Source: Amblyornis subalaris (Eukaryota > Chordata > Aves > Passeriformes > Ptilonorhynchidae). Taken from it: 64,000 nt of DNA. The stretch lies in NCBI GenBank assembly GCA_018881555.1, contig JACAXG010000060.1:3100001-3164000 (forward strand). The letters are read 5' to 3'. The position numbers and the translations under genes were made by a program. The notes beneath the pieces were generated by a model. The model was not told the origin of the DNA and ran no database searches. It saw nothing but the letters and a program-made list of their open reading frames with translations. Positions 25,501 to 40,500 of the stretch are shown one piece after another. Each line of letters opens with the position of its first letter. The first letter of the stretch is position 1.

Positions 25501-28500
25501 GTGTCAGGCAGCAAAGCAATTAGGGTAAGTGTGGCATCATCTCATCCATTCTTCTCCCCATCCAGGCTATGCCCAAATCCTAGACTTGATTTGAACGGTA
25601 ATTTGAAAATCCAAGTAATATGTTTTCTAATAAGTAAGTAAGTAGTAAAGGTACTTTCTATTTTTCTTATTTTCCCATTTCTTTTTCAAGCAAGAAAGAG
25701 TAATGAATGGCCTTCTGGTTTAGAGATATATCCAAAGCATGTATAAATCAGCAGAGTCCCACTGACATCTACGGTGCTTTGTCAATCTACACAAGCTGCA
25801 GACAAAGCCTTTAATGTTTCCACAAAGCAGAGTTATCAGGCTCCTTGTGGGCTTGTATGAGTTAACAGAGTGAGCTTTCTAGCAAAGTCATCCATCACTT
25901 GGCTATCTACAATCACCAGAGTGCAGGTAAATCACCAGGGTTCTGCTACCAGATGTTAAAAAGGCAGTTGACCTTCTTGTATATTCCACACATGAAAAGA
26001 GCTCAGTAAATTATTTGACTTTTAAACAACAATATTCAACAATTTACTACACAGCCCACTAACTGAATGAGGTGTTAACCTGGATATCCTGACCAAATTC
26101 CGGCTGGGTTAATTATATGTTGCTTGAATGTTCCCTTCTGTTTCAATTGTGACACTATTTGATGTTATTTTTTTGCTTTTCCCCTAAAGATTGCACTGGA
26201 ATCCTGCTGTTGCTGTGTTGGACACCGAAAGGGTACGTGCGACAATTGTAGATGAAGGATCTCTGTGTGTAGAGTTTTAAAAGCACTGATAAATGCATTT
26301 TTTATGAGCATTGGAGTTCTAATGCGTGGCTATGATTGTTTTTATTGCTTTTATTGATGTTGTTATTGTTCCCACTGTTTCAGATACTATTTACTAGTAC
26401 TGTTTTTTTCTCGTCATGTCCTCTAATACAGATTTGGATTAGCATTAAAATCAAAACCTGCATTTAACCAGAGTAATGTGGCATTCAAATTTTGGGTTCC
26501 AGTGGAGATTCGTTTCAAGGCAAGACCATCAATGGCAAATCCATATTGAGATTATGGTGTGAACTTCCCAAAACTTGTGGGCAGGAGTTGCTGCCACAGC
26601 TGTGAATAAGGCTTACTTCCAATCACAATTAGATCAGAAGCAAACCAAAAAACAAAAAAGGGGAAAGAAAAACAGGCCAACAAGTACTTTGCTGGAAAAT
26701 CTTNGTAATACTACTTGGGGACTGGTTGTATAAGATGTAATCAATAAATACTGCGTTGGTTGTAGAGGGTATTGACTATTAATTCTATATATGGTTGTCT
26801 TGGCTGCCAACATCTATGTATCATTTCCTCAGAGTTCCTCCCCCATTTTTGTGTGTACTAAAGATTTCATATTCTTGGCTCACAGTAAGAAACATCAAAA
26901 GGCAGAAGCAAAAATGAGGAGCAAAGTTCCCTTTGCTAACAGCACATGCTGCGGCTGCAAGGATGGGCTGTGGGCGAGACCTGTGAGGGAAGGAAATTCC
27001 AGCTCCGGTGAATTATCAAGTAAGCAAACTGTCTTGCTGAGGAGAAATGCCTGTGATCTGTCAATCATACTGCTCAGCTGATGTAAAGGACTAAAACTAT
27101 TGAAAAATTTTCACCCATTTTCAAGCAAGTTCTGTATGTTTGAATGCAAAGACAGTGCATTTGAAAGAATAAGAAGAGATAAAGTTTTTATCAGAATCTC
27201 TAGTCTATGGTAAGTTTGCAAGAAGGAATAATAAGGAGCACAGGGCAAACTTCTGCCTTGCAGAGTGAAATATAGACGTCTTGAGAATACTCTGCTGGTA
27301 TTCTCCAGGAGTATCTGACTTACCAATACAATCTGGTCAGGGTTGATTTTAACCTCAGATCATCCACCCAACATATGAAATGCACATTACTTGGCTAATT
27401 ATACATAGCTACCAAAACGCGACCTGTCACCATGGACAGTTGGCAAAAAATTGGCATTACTTTGTTAACTAACCCACACTTCTAGATCTAACCTGATCCA
27501 CAGAGGGACTAAGTGGACTAGCTGACTACTGAAGCCTGTTTGGTCTTTGCCAAGCCTATGACCTACTGCAATCCCAGTAGGTGGGGGGCCAGCAGGACAG
27601 TTTGCCCCAGCCTTTTCATCTGAGAGGAGACACAGGGCTTTGGCTCCTTGCAATACATTTAACTTGCCATAGGATTAAATTCTGTTTTGGGATTTTCTGT
27701 AAATCAGCGTTAAGCCAGGGGCAGAAGAGCTGAATGCCAGATACCTGTCCCACTCCAAGGGGATGCAAGTCATCATTTTTCCTCTTAAGCCACAGCCAGC
27801 TATCAGCTTGAAGTATCCTTCAGGGTGTATGGGATTAAACAAGAATATCTGTTGGCACGGAATCCGTAGTTTGTTTTGCTTGCACAGCACCTGGNACCAG
27901 AAAGCCCTGCTCCCATAGCCCTAACAATAATTCAGACAACTAGAGTCATATGAGTGATGTGGCTAGTACCAAATATATAACCATCCATCACCATTTTTTT
28001 CCTGTCTCCAGCCCAGTTTATTTCCTAAACTCTAATAAAAAGCAAGCTGTTTCAAAGTGTGTATGGCACATGCCTGGCAGGAAAGCNTCTGCATTCTTCT
28101 CCTTGTGCGCCAAAAAAAAAGTGTCCCAGCACTTTAAACAAGCGTGTAGTTACGAAGACAAATTTTTGGATGCTGTTCATTCCTGAGGTGGTTCTTCTGG
28201 AGACAACATTGAATATGTCCTTTGCTACAGAGGAAGGAGAGTTTGTATTCAGCTGGCAGTGCTGCTGTACCTTCACTTTTATTTAATTACATTCTATAAA
28301 GTGAGTTATTTGCCACATATTTGCATAATCTCCCCACCTCTTTCTCTCTTCCTCTATGTACAGCAGCCCCTCAGCTGCTCTGTCATTTGGCCACAGAGGC
28401 ACCAGTTTGCTAATCTAGTTTCATGGTCTGATAGACCTGGACAGTGATCAGTTTGCTTCCAAGGCATTTGTGTAAGAGGAAAGAGAGCTTTGATCCCTAT

Positions 28501-31500
28501 CGGCAATTCAAGCTAATAGGATTGCTCTTCTTATAGCTCAACCAGATTGTCACAGTATCCTCATGTGATAGTCAGCAGTAAATCTCATTCCCAGAAATCT
28601 AAGCCTGTGTCCTGTAGATCCAAGCCATTAACTTTGTGGCAATTAATGGTTTGACAACACAGTCCCCATCCATGCAAAATTCAAAACAAAAGCAGGATGG
28701 CAAGAAACAACCTCTCTCCAAGGTTAGTGGACCCTTTATGTAAATACCCTGCACTGGCTAAATTATGAGGAGGTGGAACATTTGAAAGACCTGCTGCAAA
28801 GAGACAAATCTGGGGCATTTCTAAATGTTATATCCTTAATCCACAGGACATGAGATGAGGGGGTACTGAGAGAGGAGGGGAGCAGGGAGTGGGGCAAGAC
28901 CAAGATTTAAAAGCCCTCCTTTGCAAAACTTCCCTTCTTGCCTGAAGGGANTGGCAGTGGCCCACAGAGGCCAGTTCCACCACTCCCTCAGTGGCCTGAG
29001 GGAGGCCGTCTCTGTCAGCTCCATGTCTTTCCTGCCTGCAAAAGTCCCCTACTGTTCCATGTGCTTCTTTCACTCCTTGCTCTACTAACAGTGAGGGTAG
29101 CTGCACACTGAATTGCAAGGCCCTTTGGAGATCATGTGAAGGAAAGGACTCAGAACATCTCACTGCTCAGCAGCACTAAACTGCTCAAGAAAAAGACTAC
29201 TCGATGGGACAAAATGGAAGCAGGCTGGGAGGGAACACAATGCAGAGGGACATCAATATTTAAAAACATTTAAAAAGTCACCTGTCCTGAGCCCTGGACA
29301 TCTTTGCCAGGCAACTCCAGGTGGACACCTCAGCCTCTTGGGAGGTTGCGGCACCTGAAATCCAAAAGAGAACTTTGCCTACACCACGTCCTTTGTCTGG
29401 CTCCTGACAGTCCTCCATCCTGCCTCTTCAGCTATTGTCAAAGATTGGTCTTCCTGAGCCACACAAAAGAAAGTGTATTTTCATGTCAGCCTGTTCCTCT
29501 AAACATTCAATTACCCTGTCAAATACCAAACACCTCTTCTTTATGGGAAATTCCTCCACCTCTTCCTCCTGCCAAATGCTCTTTGCTTTGTCCTTTTAAA
29601 GTGGGGCTAGAGGCAACAGTTGCTGCCCTTACTTGTTAGTGAAGGCAGTTATGACCACCTTCTGTGAGTAATTACCCATTTCTATTCAGGTCCTACAAAA
29701 AACTAAATTTTATACAATTACAGGCTACCTGGCAACTCTCGTGCTGCTGGGATGCACAGCAGAGCACTCAACATGAGCCATGTTTAAGGCAGTTAAGTGC
29801 TGCATATATTACTTTTGTTGTCTCTTGGACAAGTGGCGTGATCCACAGTGTACAGTGACAGCTTAAGGACTGGAAGGGCTGCCCTCCTCCTCCCCTCCCT
29901 CCCTCACACGCTCTCAGGAAAGTGACACCGTGTTCCTGAGCAAGCAGTGTGGCTATGACAGTGAAGACCTGCGCTTGGACCAAAGTACTCCTGCTGCAAA
30001 GCAAGGTGTAACAAAGTGGGAGACCACTGGAGCACATTGGCCACAGGACTGTGCTGTACTGCACTGTGCCATGCACATGGATTAACTACCCTTTCCCTAT
30101 GCCCCACTGTGTTACATGACAGCGGCCCATCCAAAATCCAGCTCAGTTCTCCCTTTTCAGACAAGAAATAACTTTTTAAAAGAAATACAAAGTATTAATA
30201 TGTAGATTTCACAGTGAGAGCAACAACTGAAACATCCTTTCTTTAAGCTTACAAGTTCAACCTCTTTGCAATTTCTGAGAAGCAGCAGAGCTCTCATGAG
30301 CTGTGGCTTCTCAAGTGCCTGCCTACCAAGACCTCCAAGCTGGTCAGGCACTTAACTCAGTGATGCACATATCCCAGTGAGACTAATGATCCTGAAGCAC
30401 TTCTGGAAATACTCAACTGTGCCCTTACCCAAGACAGCAGCATATAATTTGGTGACTGAGTTCCTACAAATAGCTGATCTAAGGTGTTGGACACTCAGTG
30501 CACATTTCTTGTTCTTGGTACAGTGCTGTGTGATGCCTCCTGTAAAATAGCAATCATGTATTTATTAAAGGTATCAGACCTGATTCTGACTTCTGCCTGC
30601 CACGACCTATTGTTTGCATCTACCTATGGTGGACACAAAACGCTCCCTACTCAGAAAGTTAATGTCTCCTGTGTGCAGTTGCCACTTTGTGTGTGGGCAA
30701 CAACGACTGACCCAAGGCAACAGCCCACAGACTCAGTGAAATTTATACACGGTTTCTACTGAGAGGAGTTTAAAGTGAAAGGTCTGAATACTGAGTCTGA
30801 GTCCCTGGTGCAGTACAGGGATAATTTTACTGAAATCAATGTACTACATAGATGGGAAGCAAATTTAAAATCAGAATTAAACTGTACAACAAAATGGTAC
30901 TCAAACAGGTGGAAGTAACAGCATGTCAAATTACCAGTGAGCTGAAATTGTGTCCCAGTCTTTCCACACATCTGCCATCTATATCAGGTCTTTGTGATTA
31001 AATACAACCCTGCAAAGGACACAGATTACGGCACTCACACAAATTTCCCTTTGGTATCAACAGTTGTGTGCATGTTAGGAAACAAACCACCCTGTGGAGG
31101 AAACATTTTTGAGAGTTGTGTTATCCAGAACATAAAGCAAGTCACTCNGAGCAGTGACATGATCCAGTTTCCTACAGATTAATGCTGTGTGGCCATACTT
31201 TTTCACCGCAGTAACCCCTCTGTCAAGTTCTTTTTGATCTTTCCCACCTCCAAAATTCTTCAATTCCCTCTCCACACTCACACACCTGAGCTCAAGCCTC
31301 TCTGCAGCATCTTGCATATAAGTAATCACTGAGAGGCCACAGGGCAACCTGCTCCATCCCATACTGCATGTTGGCCAGATGGAACCTGACCACATCCAGT
31401 CAGCAGGCAGAAAAGCACAGGTAACATTAAAATTGCAGCTTTTTCTTCACCAGAGGCACTGATTGTGAGTATGCCATAGGACACTCAGTGCCTTCTGAAT

Positions 31501-33534
31501 AGACATCAGTTTCCATTAAATCGGTGGGAATGTAATTGATCTCTACCCTAGGTAAACTTTGGCTACAGTAGTCAATGNGCTCGAAGTTTCTTGTGGGAAG
31601 GGCACAAGCTTGAGAGACAAATGCATGGAAAGAAATGCAATCACATAAGCCTTGCCTTGCTAGGGAAACAGAAAACTTCAAAAGTTGCATATTTAGCTGA
31701 TACAACCCAAAATATGGACATTTATTGTCAGAGGGTTTGACTCGGTAGGATTAGTGGCATGTCTGATGGAAATCTCTATCAGAACATAAAAAGGATCAGA
31801 AATTGGCCCATGTTCTCTTTTTGGCTCTGGAGGCTAAAACTCTCCAGATTTTGACCAGATGCATAATACAAAACTATAAAATGACAATTTTGCACTGCCT
31901 CCCATTTCCAGAGATTTCCTGAATACTTAGGGAAAGACAACCTCCCAAATTACCCGTCTGGTCACTCAGTGCCTTGCTTGAAAGACAATTCCTCCCTGTC
32001 CCCTGCTGGGTCTCACTTTCCTCTCTGAGCTTTTGTTACTGACTGTCGCATTTGTTGCACTGCTGTCCTTGAAAAAACATCTATCTGCAAGAGCCTCCCG
32101 CAGCCCTGAATTCCAAGGGTTACAATGACAGTGCTGCCTGAAGCAGTATTTCCTTTTCCACGTTCTGCATTTGCCAGCTGTTAACTTCATCAAGGTCCTA
32201 TATTGTGGGAGTCTTAAAAAAGGGNGCAGCTCTGTTTTCTCCATAGCCTTTGTGTGAAGGCTGCCAGACCAGATTCGACCCTGAAAACCGGTGAATTCAG
32301 TGTGTGCCATGACATGGCAGGCAGGGCAGAGAATAATTCGGCTGTAATTTTGAAAAACTGCTCCCAGTTCAGGAAAAACTCCCAGTCACCTCTGGCTTTT
32401 TAATGTCAGCCTTCCTGATGAATGGAGCAGGCAGGTATCACCTCCTCTTTTCTGAAATAATAATCATTTGTCTTAAATATCAACAGCACTGGAAAACTGC
32501 ATCAGGCCCGAGGTTGCTGGCCTGGATTTCGCTCCCCTCCCGAGACAATAGTGGATCTATAGGACACTCTGCCCCTGTGGGATGACTCAACTCACAACTA
32601 TCCCTCCTACCCAGTGACAGAAGTGATAGCTTTGACCTTTTGCTCATGGAAGAAATGACAGGGAAGGAAGGTACTCCACTCACTGCAGTACAAACTGCAG
32701 TGTCACTTTACCAGGGGATAGCAAGCCTCTGGAACANTTTGGGATAGGAAGTGAGGAGGGCCTGTGCATTGACTGAGATAGCAGGTGACATTTCAAAAAG
32801 GCAGGACAGGATTAAGCAGACTGGAAGAGGGACAGGATGCGGGCCTGAAGAGATCCTTGATGTCATACACACACTAGAACACTTTGCATGCAGCACATCT
32901 TAAAACTGGAGTGTCCCTCCTATGTCCCCTTCCTGGAGCACTGGCTATCTGGGGAGCACCCCAACTATATCCTCCTCTGCTCTTTCCTAGGACTTTCCTG
33001 TCTAGGTGTGCCCCAAAACTGGCTTTGCTTCATGTACGGAGAGCAGATAGAGTCTGTGAAGCTGCAGCTATCCCATGACTTGCACTAGAATCCGAGATCC
33101 ATTGCATTTTCCCATCATATCTGCTAAAGGGTTTCAGAATGAATGTAAGATCTTTAAAGGCTTTTGCTGTGCTTGAAGGTGCTGGTACAACTCCTGACTG
33201 CCCTTGGTGAGAGCAAAGTTAGGGCAAGGCTGAGCACTTTTTGAAAATCCTGCCCCGAAACAGTGAAAGGATNTTATGAACAGAGCTGTTTAATTAATAA
33301 ATCTCGTGTCATTTAGTTACAGCTAATCCTTTTACTGGGAACACAGCCATCACACAACAATTCCTCAGAGCTGTCAGGGTCNCCGAGCTACCGCTATTAT
33401 GCAGCCTTCCAAAGTGGGGGATCCACCATTACTTATTCCAGACCTGTGTCTTCCCAGCTCTCCTGGATTTGATGTGGATCACTTGGGAGCACATACAAGA
33501 GTATTTTTGTTGAATTAACCAGAGGACACATCCC
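22561..33534. other. Non-coding DNA, no gene recognised
   Basis: An 11-kb stretch without a recognisable gene, RNA or transposon. Only short simple sequence is seen, such as (TAAG)3 near 25631-25642. The longest frame is 24715-25131 (-), 138 codons without a known domain. Isolated Ns are scattered through it and become frequent after about 31 kb. Confidence 0.5.
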
Positions 33535-34560
33535 GTGTTTATGTCTAGGCGCACCANGGGCTGGTATCAAGGGTTTAATGCCTGCCATTCTGCCTCCCAC
33601 TCCATTTCCCANTGGTTGCTTTGTGGGAGTCCTGTAGGCAGTTCCCCAAAGAGAGCATCTTTCAGTTTTTCAGTATCTTCAACCACTCCAGAAAAAAAAT
33701 CAGTGAAAGTATGGCGTGGTACTAGGATGTCATTTTCACTTTGGCAGCACAAGGGTACATGCCTCCATATATCTCTATTTCCTGGAGGGCTTTTGCCAGG
33801 CAATGGTCCTATGAGAGGCAANGCAGATGCCAACAAAAGGAATGAGGAACAGAGTTTCCTGATTACCAGAGGCCACGCACGTGGAGACAGAACCCAGGTG
33901 GAACCAGAGGCAGAAGGAACATTGGCCACATGTCTAGCCGTCCTTCCTGCTGCCACAGGTGTGAGGGTGTAAGATCCATGGAGCACCCACATCCCTGTAA
34001 GTGCAATGCAGTGCTGGCAGGGAGCCATCTCCAAAGTGTCTTCTCTAACTCTTTCTCACTATCTGGTCTAGCAAGTTCCAAGATCCACTGCTTTCCAGAA
34101 ATCTTGCCCGACCGAAGCAGTGTAGGTAAGCCAGAGTGCCCCTGGTTCTCAGCCTGTCTCAGTAGCACTGATATCTCTAACTCCAATGGAGATGACAGAA
34201 ATCACTATGAGGAAAAGGGAACAGATTGCCATGCCTCCAGCACCTTTCCAGAAAGGACCAATAGTGAAATTATCTGTTCCCAAAAAGGAAGATGTGTGGA
34301 GTAATGCACTGACTCCCGAAAACCCCTGGGCTTGTTGGGAAAAGAATTTGATTCAGCAGAATAAGGCCTCATCTTTAAGTCTATGTAAGTANAGANCTCT
34401 TTTCAACCACCTGGGCTTTTTATTGTTTAACTGGACAATGGCAAGTTTTTACCAGCCTTTATTAAGACTATTTCAGACAATGTCTAATGATGCAAGTTTT
34501 TCTCATAAAAACACATCTAACAATCTCACAAGACAATTGGAGTCACACAAAGACATCTGA
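33535..34560. other. Frame-rich patch with one exon-like candidate
   Basis: About 1 kb is covered by overlapping frames on both strands: 33535-33972 (+), 33567-34034 (-), 33863-34186 (-), 33930-34304 (+) and 34186-34560 (+). One + frame is open from 34126 to 34560. Within it, a pyrimidine tract ending in CAG at 34160-34162 and a consensus GTAAGT donor at 34385-34390 would bound a 222-bp exon whose product includes the lysine- and proline-rich stretch KLSVPKKEDVWSNALTPENP. I do not recognise this as any known protein. The overlaps on several frames argue for chance. Isolated N bases interrupt the codons. Confidence 0.15.
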
Positions 34561-37500
34561 GGGGTCAAAGGTGTAAAAAAAGAAAAAAAAGAGTATTCAG
34601 CTTTTCTCTTCCTCTTCTGTTCTTTCTCACAATTCCTACCTATCCTCTATATACACAATGGTGGGCAAATTTTCCTATCCTCTCATTCTGTCTACTATTT
34701 TATACTAATGTTACTCAGCTGGTTTCAATCCTTGAGTTTAGTCAAGCCTCATCAAACAACAGGCTGGGGACAAGGACTACCTCCTTCACCTTGCCCCAGG
34801 GGTCTGGGCATGTAGAAATCCATCCTGGCTGCAGCCTTAGCTGTCTCTCCAACAAAATGGGCAGCCCTTAACTCTCAGCCCATATAATGGGTTTGGACCT
34901 GGCTTCTGGGNGAGACTGTCAGCTGATGTAACTGTGCTGGATGGTAGCTGAAGGTATGGTTCATGGCTGCTCTGAGGACAATTCCTGATTTTCAGCAGCA
35001 GCCCCTGTCTATGGTCTTACCTCTCAGTTGCAGTGCTAGACTGGAANTCAAACACATGAAATGAAAAAGCATCTCTAAAAATGGCAGGTTCCAACTAAAA
35101 TAGCAACACCTTCTAGAGAGAGTTAAGATCAGAGCTGCAGACCCCTAATTCCGAATTCCCCAGTGTTTTGTTGTTGCCAGTTCCTGTCTGGGCACCACCA
35201 TGTGCTGCTCCTCTACACTTCTGCTGCCCACAGGAGAAAGCCCTCAGAGGGTGGATGTCAGATCCTGTCAATACATGAGAGAGGGATGCCGGGATGAACT
35301 GTGTGGGATGGCAGCCTGCATAACCTCCACATCTTCNCAATGAGCAGGAACTGAAGAGCAGAGGAGGAAGGAAGGCTGGGGCGGGTATAGTGAGGCATTA
35401 AATAGCACTTGCTGGATCTCTGCTTGGCAGGGATTCATATGTCCCTCTTTCTAAGTCCTCAGTTCCTGGGGAAGCCTAGATATGAGGAGGCTGGAGGAAG
35501 TACAGATGAACTGGTGGGTGCAAAATTTTCAATACCTACCACAGATGCCTACACACCATGCAGAAGTTAGGAACTCTACAGAGCTCCCAGCAGGAAGGAA
35601 AACTGGGCCTCAGCACCTGACCCGCCAAGTTCCTAGAAGACATGCATGTAGTGATGGCGTAAATTACCTCTCCAGGATCCCNCATGCAGCATTTAGGACC
35701 AGCTGTACTGAGCAGCCCCACCAATCTCTTGCAGCCCGTGGCACAGTGCAGCCCTCTCCACTTGCCCAAAAGGGCTTTGCTTCTACTTTGCTTTCCTCCA
35801 GGCAGTGGGAGAGAGGCTGATCTCCATCANCCTGCACTTCTCATCTCCTGAATGAATAAGGGAAGAAGCAAAAATACGTGGTGCAAGAGGGCACTCACTT
35901 GAAGTCCTTATGCCAAGGCTCTGTAGGATTGTTGCTAAAGCAAAGAGTAGTTCCTTCTGGTGGGAATTACTGGCTGAAATGCTGTGNTCTGCATTATACC
36001 ATGCCAGACAGCGAAGTTGGAATTAGAAAGGTCCTGGGATGAGCTCAGTCTACCACAACCACAGGAAGATGNTTACTTCAGACTAACCATGCTCAGTCTC
36101 CAGAGCATCCACCCCACAGCCTGTGGCAACAAAATGCTCCCCAGGGCTCTGTAACAAGCTTGAGACCAACAGCAGAGAACAAAAGCCACAGCTTTTGTGT
36201 GCCACAGGAAGAGAGAAGCAGCAATCACAGGCACCCCCAGTGTCCTCAGTGCCTGCTGTAAAACTCCCAGATGAGCTTTGGAAATTGGCCAGGCCTCACA
36301 TTACAAAGGGTAAAGGGAAAAATCCAGTGTCCAGTGGTACCTCCCCATTTGACCTAAAGGGGCAATTGCAGAGGTCAGCTTGACCCCAGGAGCATGAAAA
36401 AGATGTACAAGACAGGACAATGTAAAGGCTATCCTGCCACTAAGACAACCTTCTCCCTCACTTTAGCCAGCATTCTGAGCTTCTACTGATGAGAAAAGGA
36501 GACCAGGGGCACAAATTGTCCTGTAAGTTGGGGGAAAAAATCTTTGACAGCTTTTTCTTTGCCTTCCTTTCTGGCCTTACAAAGAGTAAATCTCCGAGGG
36601 AGGCCTGTTTATTTGCCAANGAATTAGGGAGTTTTGTGCCTCCCTTTATTCTTATGAAAAGATAACGACCTTCTGGTGGGAAGATCCAAACATTGCCAAG
36701 AAATATGTTTTGGAAGCTTTTCAGAGTCAATGAGTTAGAGGCAAACAGACTTCCCCGGAGAATAAAAGAGTAGATGGAGCTGTATGACCCTGGACTTCAG
36801 TTTAGGCTTGGCAAATTCTTTGAATCTGTGAATCTGTGTTGTAATCAAGGGCATTTGCCTCTCATTTGACCCCACAGGAGAAATTAGCAGCATGGGCACC
36901 ACAGCACCCAGCCATGCAGCGTGGGTGTGTCTGAAAGGCATCACTGTATTTTGTACAGGCATCCTCAGCTGGAGTGAAATTGGGTAGTTTAGGCGCTCCC
37001 ATGCTCTNCAGATGGCTCCAAGCCAGCTGCAAAACCCATGCAGAAGCTCTGTGGTGCTTGGCTGTCACTGAACTCTGCATTGCTGTGACTCCCAGGTAGC
37101 TCATGCACAGCCTCCCTGTGTCTGCACGAGCAGTGGGCACTGCTTNGCACTGTAGCACAGGCACAGCTCGCTGACACCAGGCACAGCCCCACAGGCATCC
37201 TGACCTGGGCGTGTTAACAGAGTGCCTAAGCCTGGGCTTTCTGCTGCTCCTTGCTCCTTGCCATCCTGCTGCTCCTTGCTCTNTGCCACACTCAGGAGGT
37301 CCTGCTCAGATCCTAGTTCAGGGTGCATCTCTGGATGCATGTGTTGCTCAGAGATTCACGTATTGCTCTCCCAAAGGGACCATGAACTCATATTTGAATG
37401 GGGAGAGGCATCTGTTTCCCCATCAGCACTTGGGGCTGACATTTTCACTCCTGCCAGTTTCCAAAGTGCAGCTGAGAGTGTAGGTAATCACAATGGACAA

Positions 37501-40500
37501 TGGTTCTCTCTTTAACAGACCATGACCTGGGCCGCTTCCTGGAGAAGCATATGGCTCAGCACGCTTCTGCTTCCAGGGATCCCCAGAGATCTCAGAGGGC
37601 TGCTGGAAATGTCAGTCATTCCCTGAAATTCAGCCCGCAGGCTTCACCACAGGAAGTGAAGTTATTTTGCTCAGCCCTGCAGCTCCTCATGCATCTTTAT
37701 CCAGCAATTTCAGGTGGAAGCACAGGACAGTTCCTGATGGACTTACCCCCTGCTTTTGGTCAAAGAACAAAGGCCAAGCAAATAATGCCCGGGTTGCTGC
37801 AGTGAATGACACATAATCAACTGTAAAGAGGTGTAAGGATTATACCCTCAGAGACCTGGGTTGCCTCGGCTCCTCACCAATTGCTTTCACTCGTAGCCTA
37901 TTTTAAAAGCTTTACAAGCTCTCAGCAGTCACAGATCGGTTAGCTAAACTCTGTTTTCTGAACTTTTCCTGTTATCTTTGGACACCTGGATCTGTGAAAT
38001 TGCCTATTAACAGTTTGCAGAGCAATTTAGCTAATCTCAGAAGAGTACATGTGAATCTAATGGTCTGATATAATGTCTTGACAGATCAATAAGGCACATT
38101 CTGACTCCACAGTCTAGACTTCCTGGGGAAGGGTGGTGAGATTTTTACAGCAAAGTCGCCAAAAAGTTATGCCTGTGTTTGAGCAAGAGAGAAAGGAGAG
38201 AAGCAGAGAAGTGGTATTTTATTCAGCCACAAAATACTTTGAAGAGCCTGAAGAAGTTTTGTTTTGGATCAAGACATCCTAGAGGGCCAATTGTCATTGC
38301 TTCTGGTCTCTAATTTCAGAGGAACTGTATTTCTGTGAAGCTGAGAGGCTTTCTAGGTCCAGGCTGAGTGGGTATATGAAACTGGACATACATGTGCATA
38401 AGCCTGTGTTGCTGCNTGCACATGTAACAACATTTGGACCCACTGATGTCCCTGGGACAAAGGGAGTTTGCAGCTGTGTGATTCTGACCACAGCAGGCAC
38501 AGGTACCTGACGATTCAGAGATGTCTGAAGGATACCTGCACCACCTGTGTGTTCTTCAGCAGAGAAGAGAGACCATAACAACACTTCCAGGCAACCTTTC
38601 GTCACTCTGCTGCCTATCCCAGCAGTGTGATTGCTCTCAAGGACCATGCCCATTTCTGTAAATAAATTCTGATCAGGGCCTAGCCCACAGCTGGTGTAAC
38701 AGAAGACCATGCAGCGGTGCTAATTTGCAGCAGCTGAGAATTTGCCTCAGTGTCTCCCAGCCCAAAACAAAACTCTATAAAAAGATGGTTTCTCAAGTTC
38801 AACTGTAGTGCACAAAGCCTTGTTCCTGTGAGAGGTGACTAACTGGGTGACTTGCAGCAGCAATGCTCCTGCTAATGTGCCCAAGAGATGGTAGCAGGCC
38901 TACACTACAGCCTTTTCCCCCCTTTTCTCTCCTGCAGTCCAGGTGCAGCTGACCATGGTGTGCTGGTGGTAATTCTGGCAGCATTTTGGCCCATATGGAT
39001 TTGCTCTGGCCAGCCTTAGAAAAATGAGTCTGTGAAGTCCTCTGCATGCAGAAAAATCTCTCCTCCCTGCAGTATATTGTGTCTTCCTCACAATATTTTC
39101 TGTTTTCCTCACCTCCCTGTCTCGTTGCCATCATATTCGCCCAGTAGGTCCTAACCAGAGGTTTGCCACAATGTATATCAGAAGATGATATGCCACTTAG
39201 TGGCAAAAAATCCTGGCTGCTCCACTGCGTATAGAAAGCCTGTTTTGGTCTCTCTGTGCCTTGGCACAAATCACTTATTTGCTCTGCTTCTGCAGACCCT
39301 GCAAAGCTTCATGCTTTAGCCTCCAAGTCACTCGGTATACACTTAGCAGCAGGGATGAAAGAGGCTTCAGGAAATAGCATGCTGAGAAGTGAGGCCTCCC
39401 AGGACTCCAATCAACCCCCCTGAAGGGGAAAAGCCTAGGGCTAGAGACCAAATTCTAATTATAACAACAGATCTGCAGTCATTCCCAATTATGTCAAGCT
39501 CTTCAATTAGGAATTACACAAGTTATAAAACGGGTGCACTGTCTTATTCTTCCCTCTAGCATTAATAGTGTGATGTTGTAAAAAAATGGCCATATCTAAA
39601 CAACATGTGAAGAGAACATTAATGTGGCATATGAATGACAGAAGAAAACAATATTAGCGTGATAGACACATCCTTTCTTGCTCCATGGGCATGATTTACT
39701 ACTGAATTACAGTAGGCTTAGGCTACAATAACACCTCATACTGAAGTGGGGATAATGCTTAAATGAAGCCAACAAAAACCTAACCAAATCTGATTGCTGG
39801 AATCTGGGAAGCTGCAAAGATCACAACATGAAATAAAGGAAGATTTTGTGTTTAAAAACAAGGATTGCCTGTTATGTTACCAGCAAGCAAGCTGGTCAGT
39901 TTGGATCCTTGGATCAAGACTGAGGATCTTTCCAGGATGCAGAACTTGAAAGTGTACGTGAAACACTTTTCATGCTCAGAATCAAAAACGTCGGGAAAAA
40001 AATATCACGGTTAAATTGTAATAAAATCACAGTTGTCCCTTTGCAGGCTCAGAAATCATGAAACCAGTAAAAATTAGCACTACAGAGCTGAAATGGGATA
40101 GGTAATAATTGCATGAGCACAGATTGAGTCCTGCAGTCTCGACAACTGTTTCTCCAGAAGTCTTTGCTAACACTTTCACATCTGTACATCTCGGTGTGAA
40201 GGTCTTTAGGTTAATTATACATGGGTGATACCTCCCTCCCTGCAGCCTGATTCCTTCACTGCCTTCCCCATTATATGCAGTAATTTCCACCCAAGCAAAG
40301 TGGGTGGCATATTACACTTCACTTTCTCTTCAGTCAGGTGTAAATGGCTACAAGAGGTGCAAAGCAGAGTAGAGCTGGGGGAAGAATAAGAAAAATAGGC
40401 TGTGAGAAGGTTATTTCTCTCTATAAAACCTGCATCTTGCCTCTAGCCTTGTAGCTGGAATATGACTGAGAAAGTGTCATAAGAATATTCAATGTATTTT

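Noticed and set aside
33567..34034. 155-codon minus-strand frame
   Set aside because: It overlaps plus-strand frames of similar length over the same DNA, contains N-interrupted codons and shows no recognised family.
38799..39269. 156-codon minus-strand frame
   Set aside because: No known domain, no clear splice or promoter context, and a shorter frame overlaps it on the same strand. Treated as chance.
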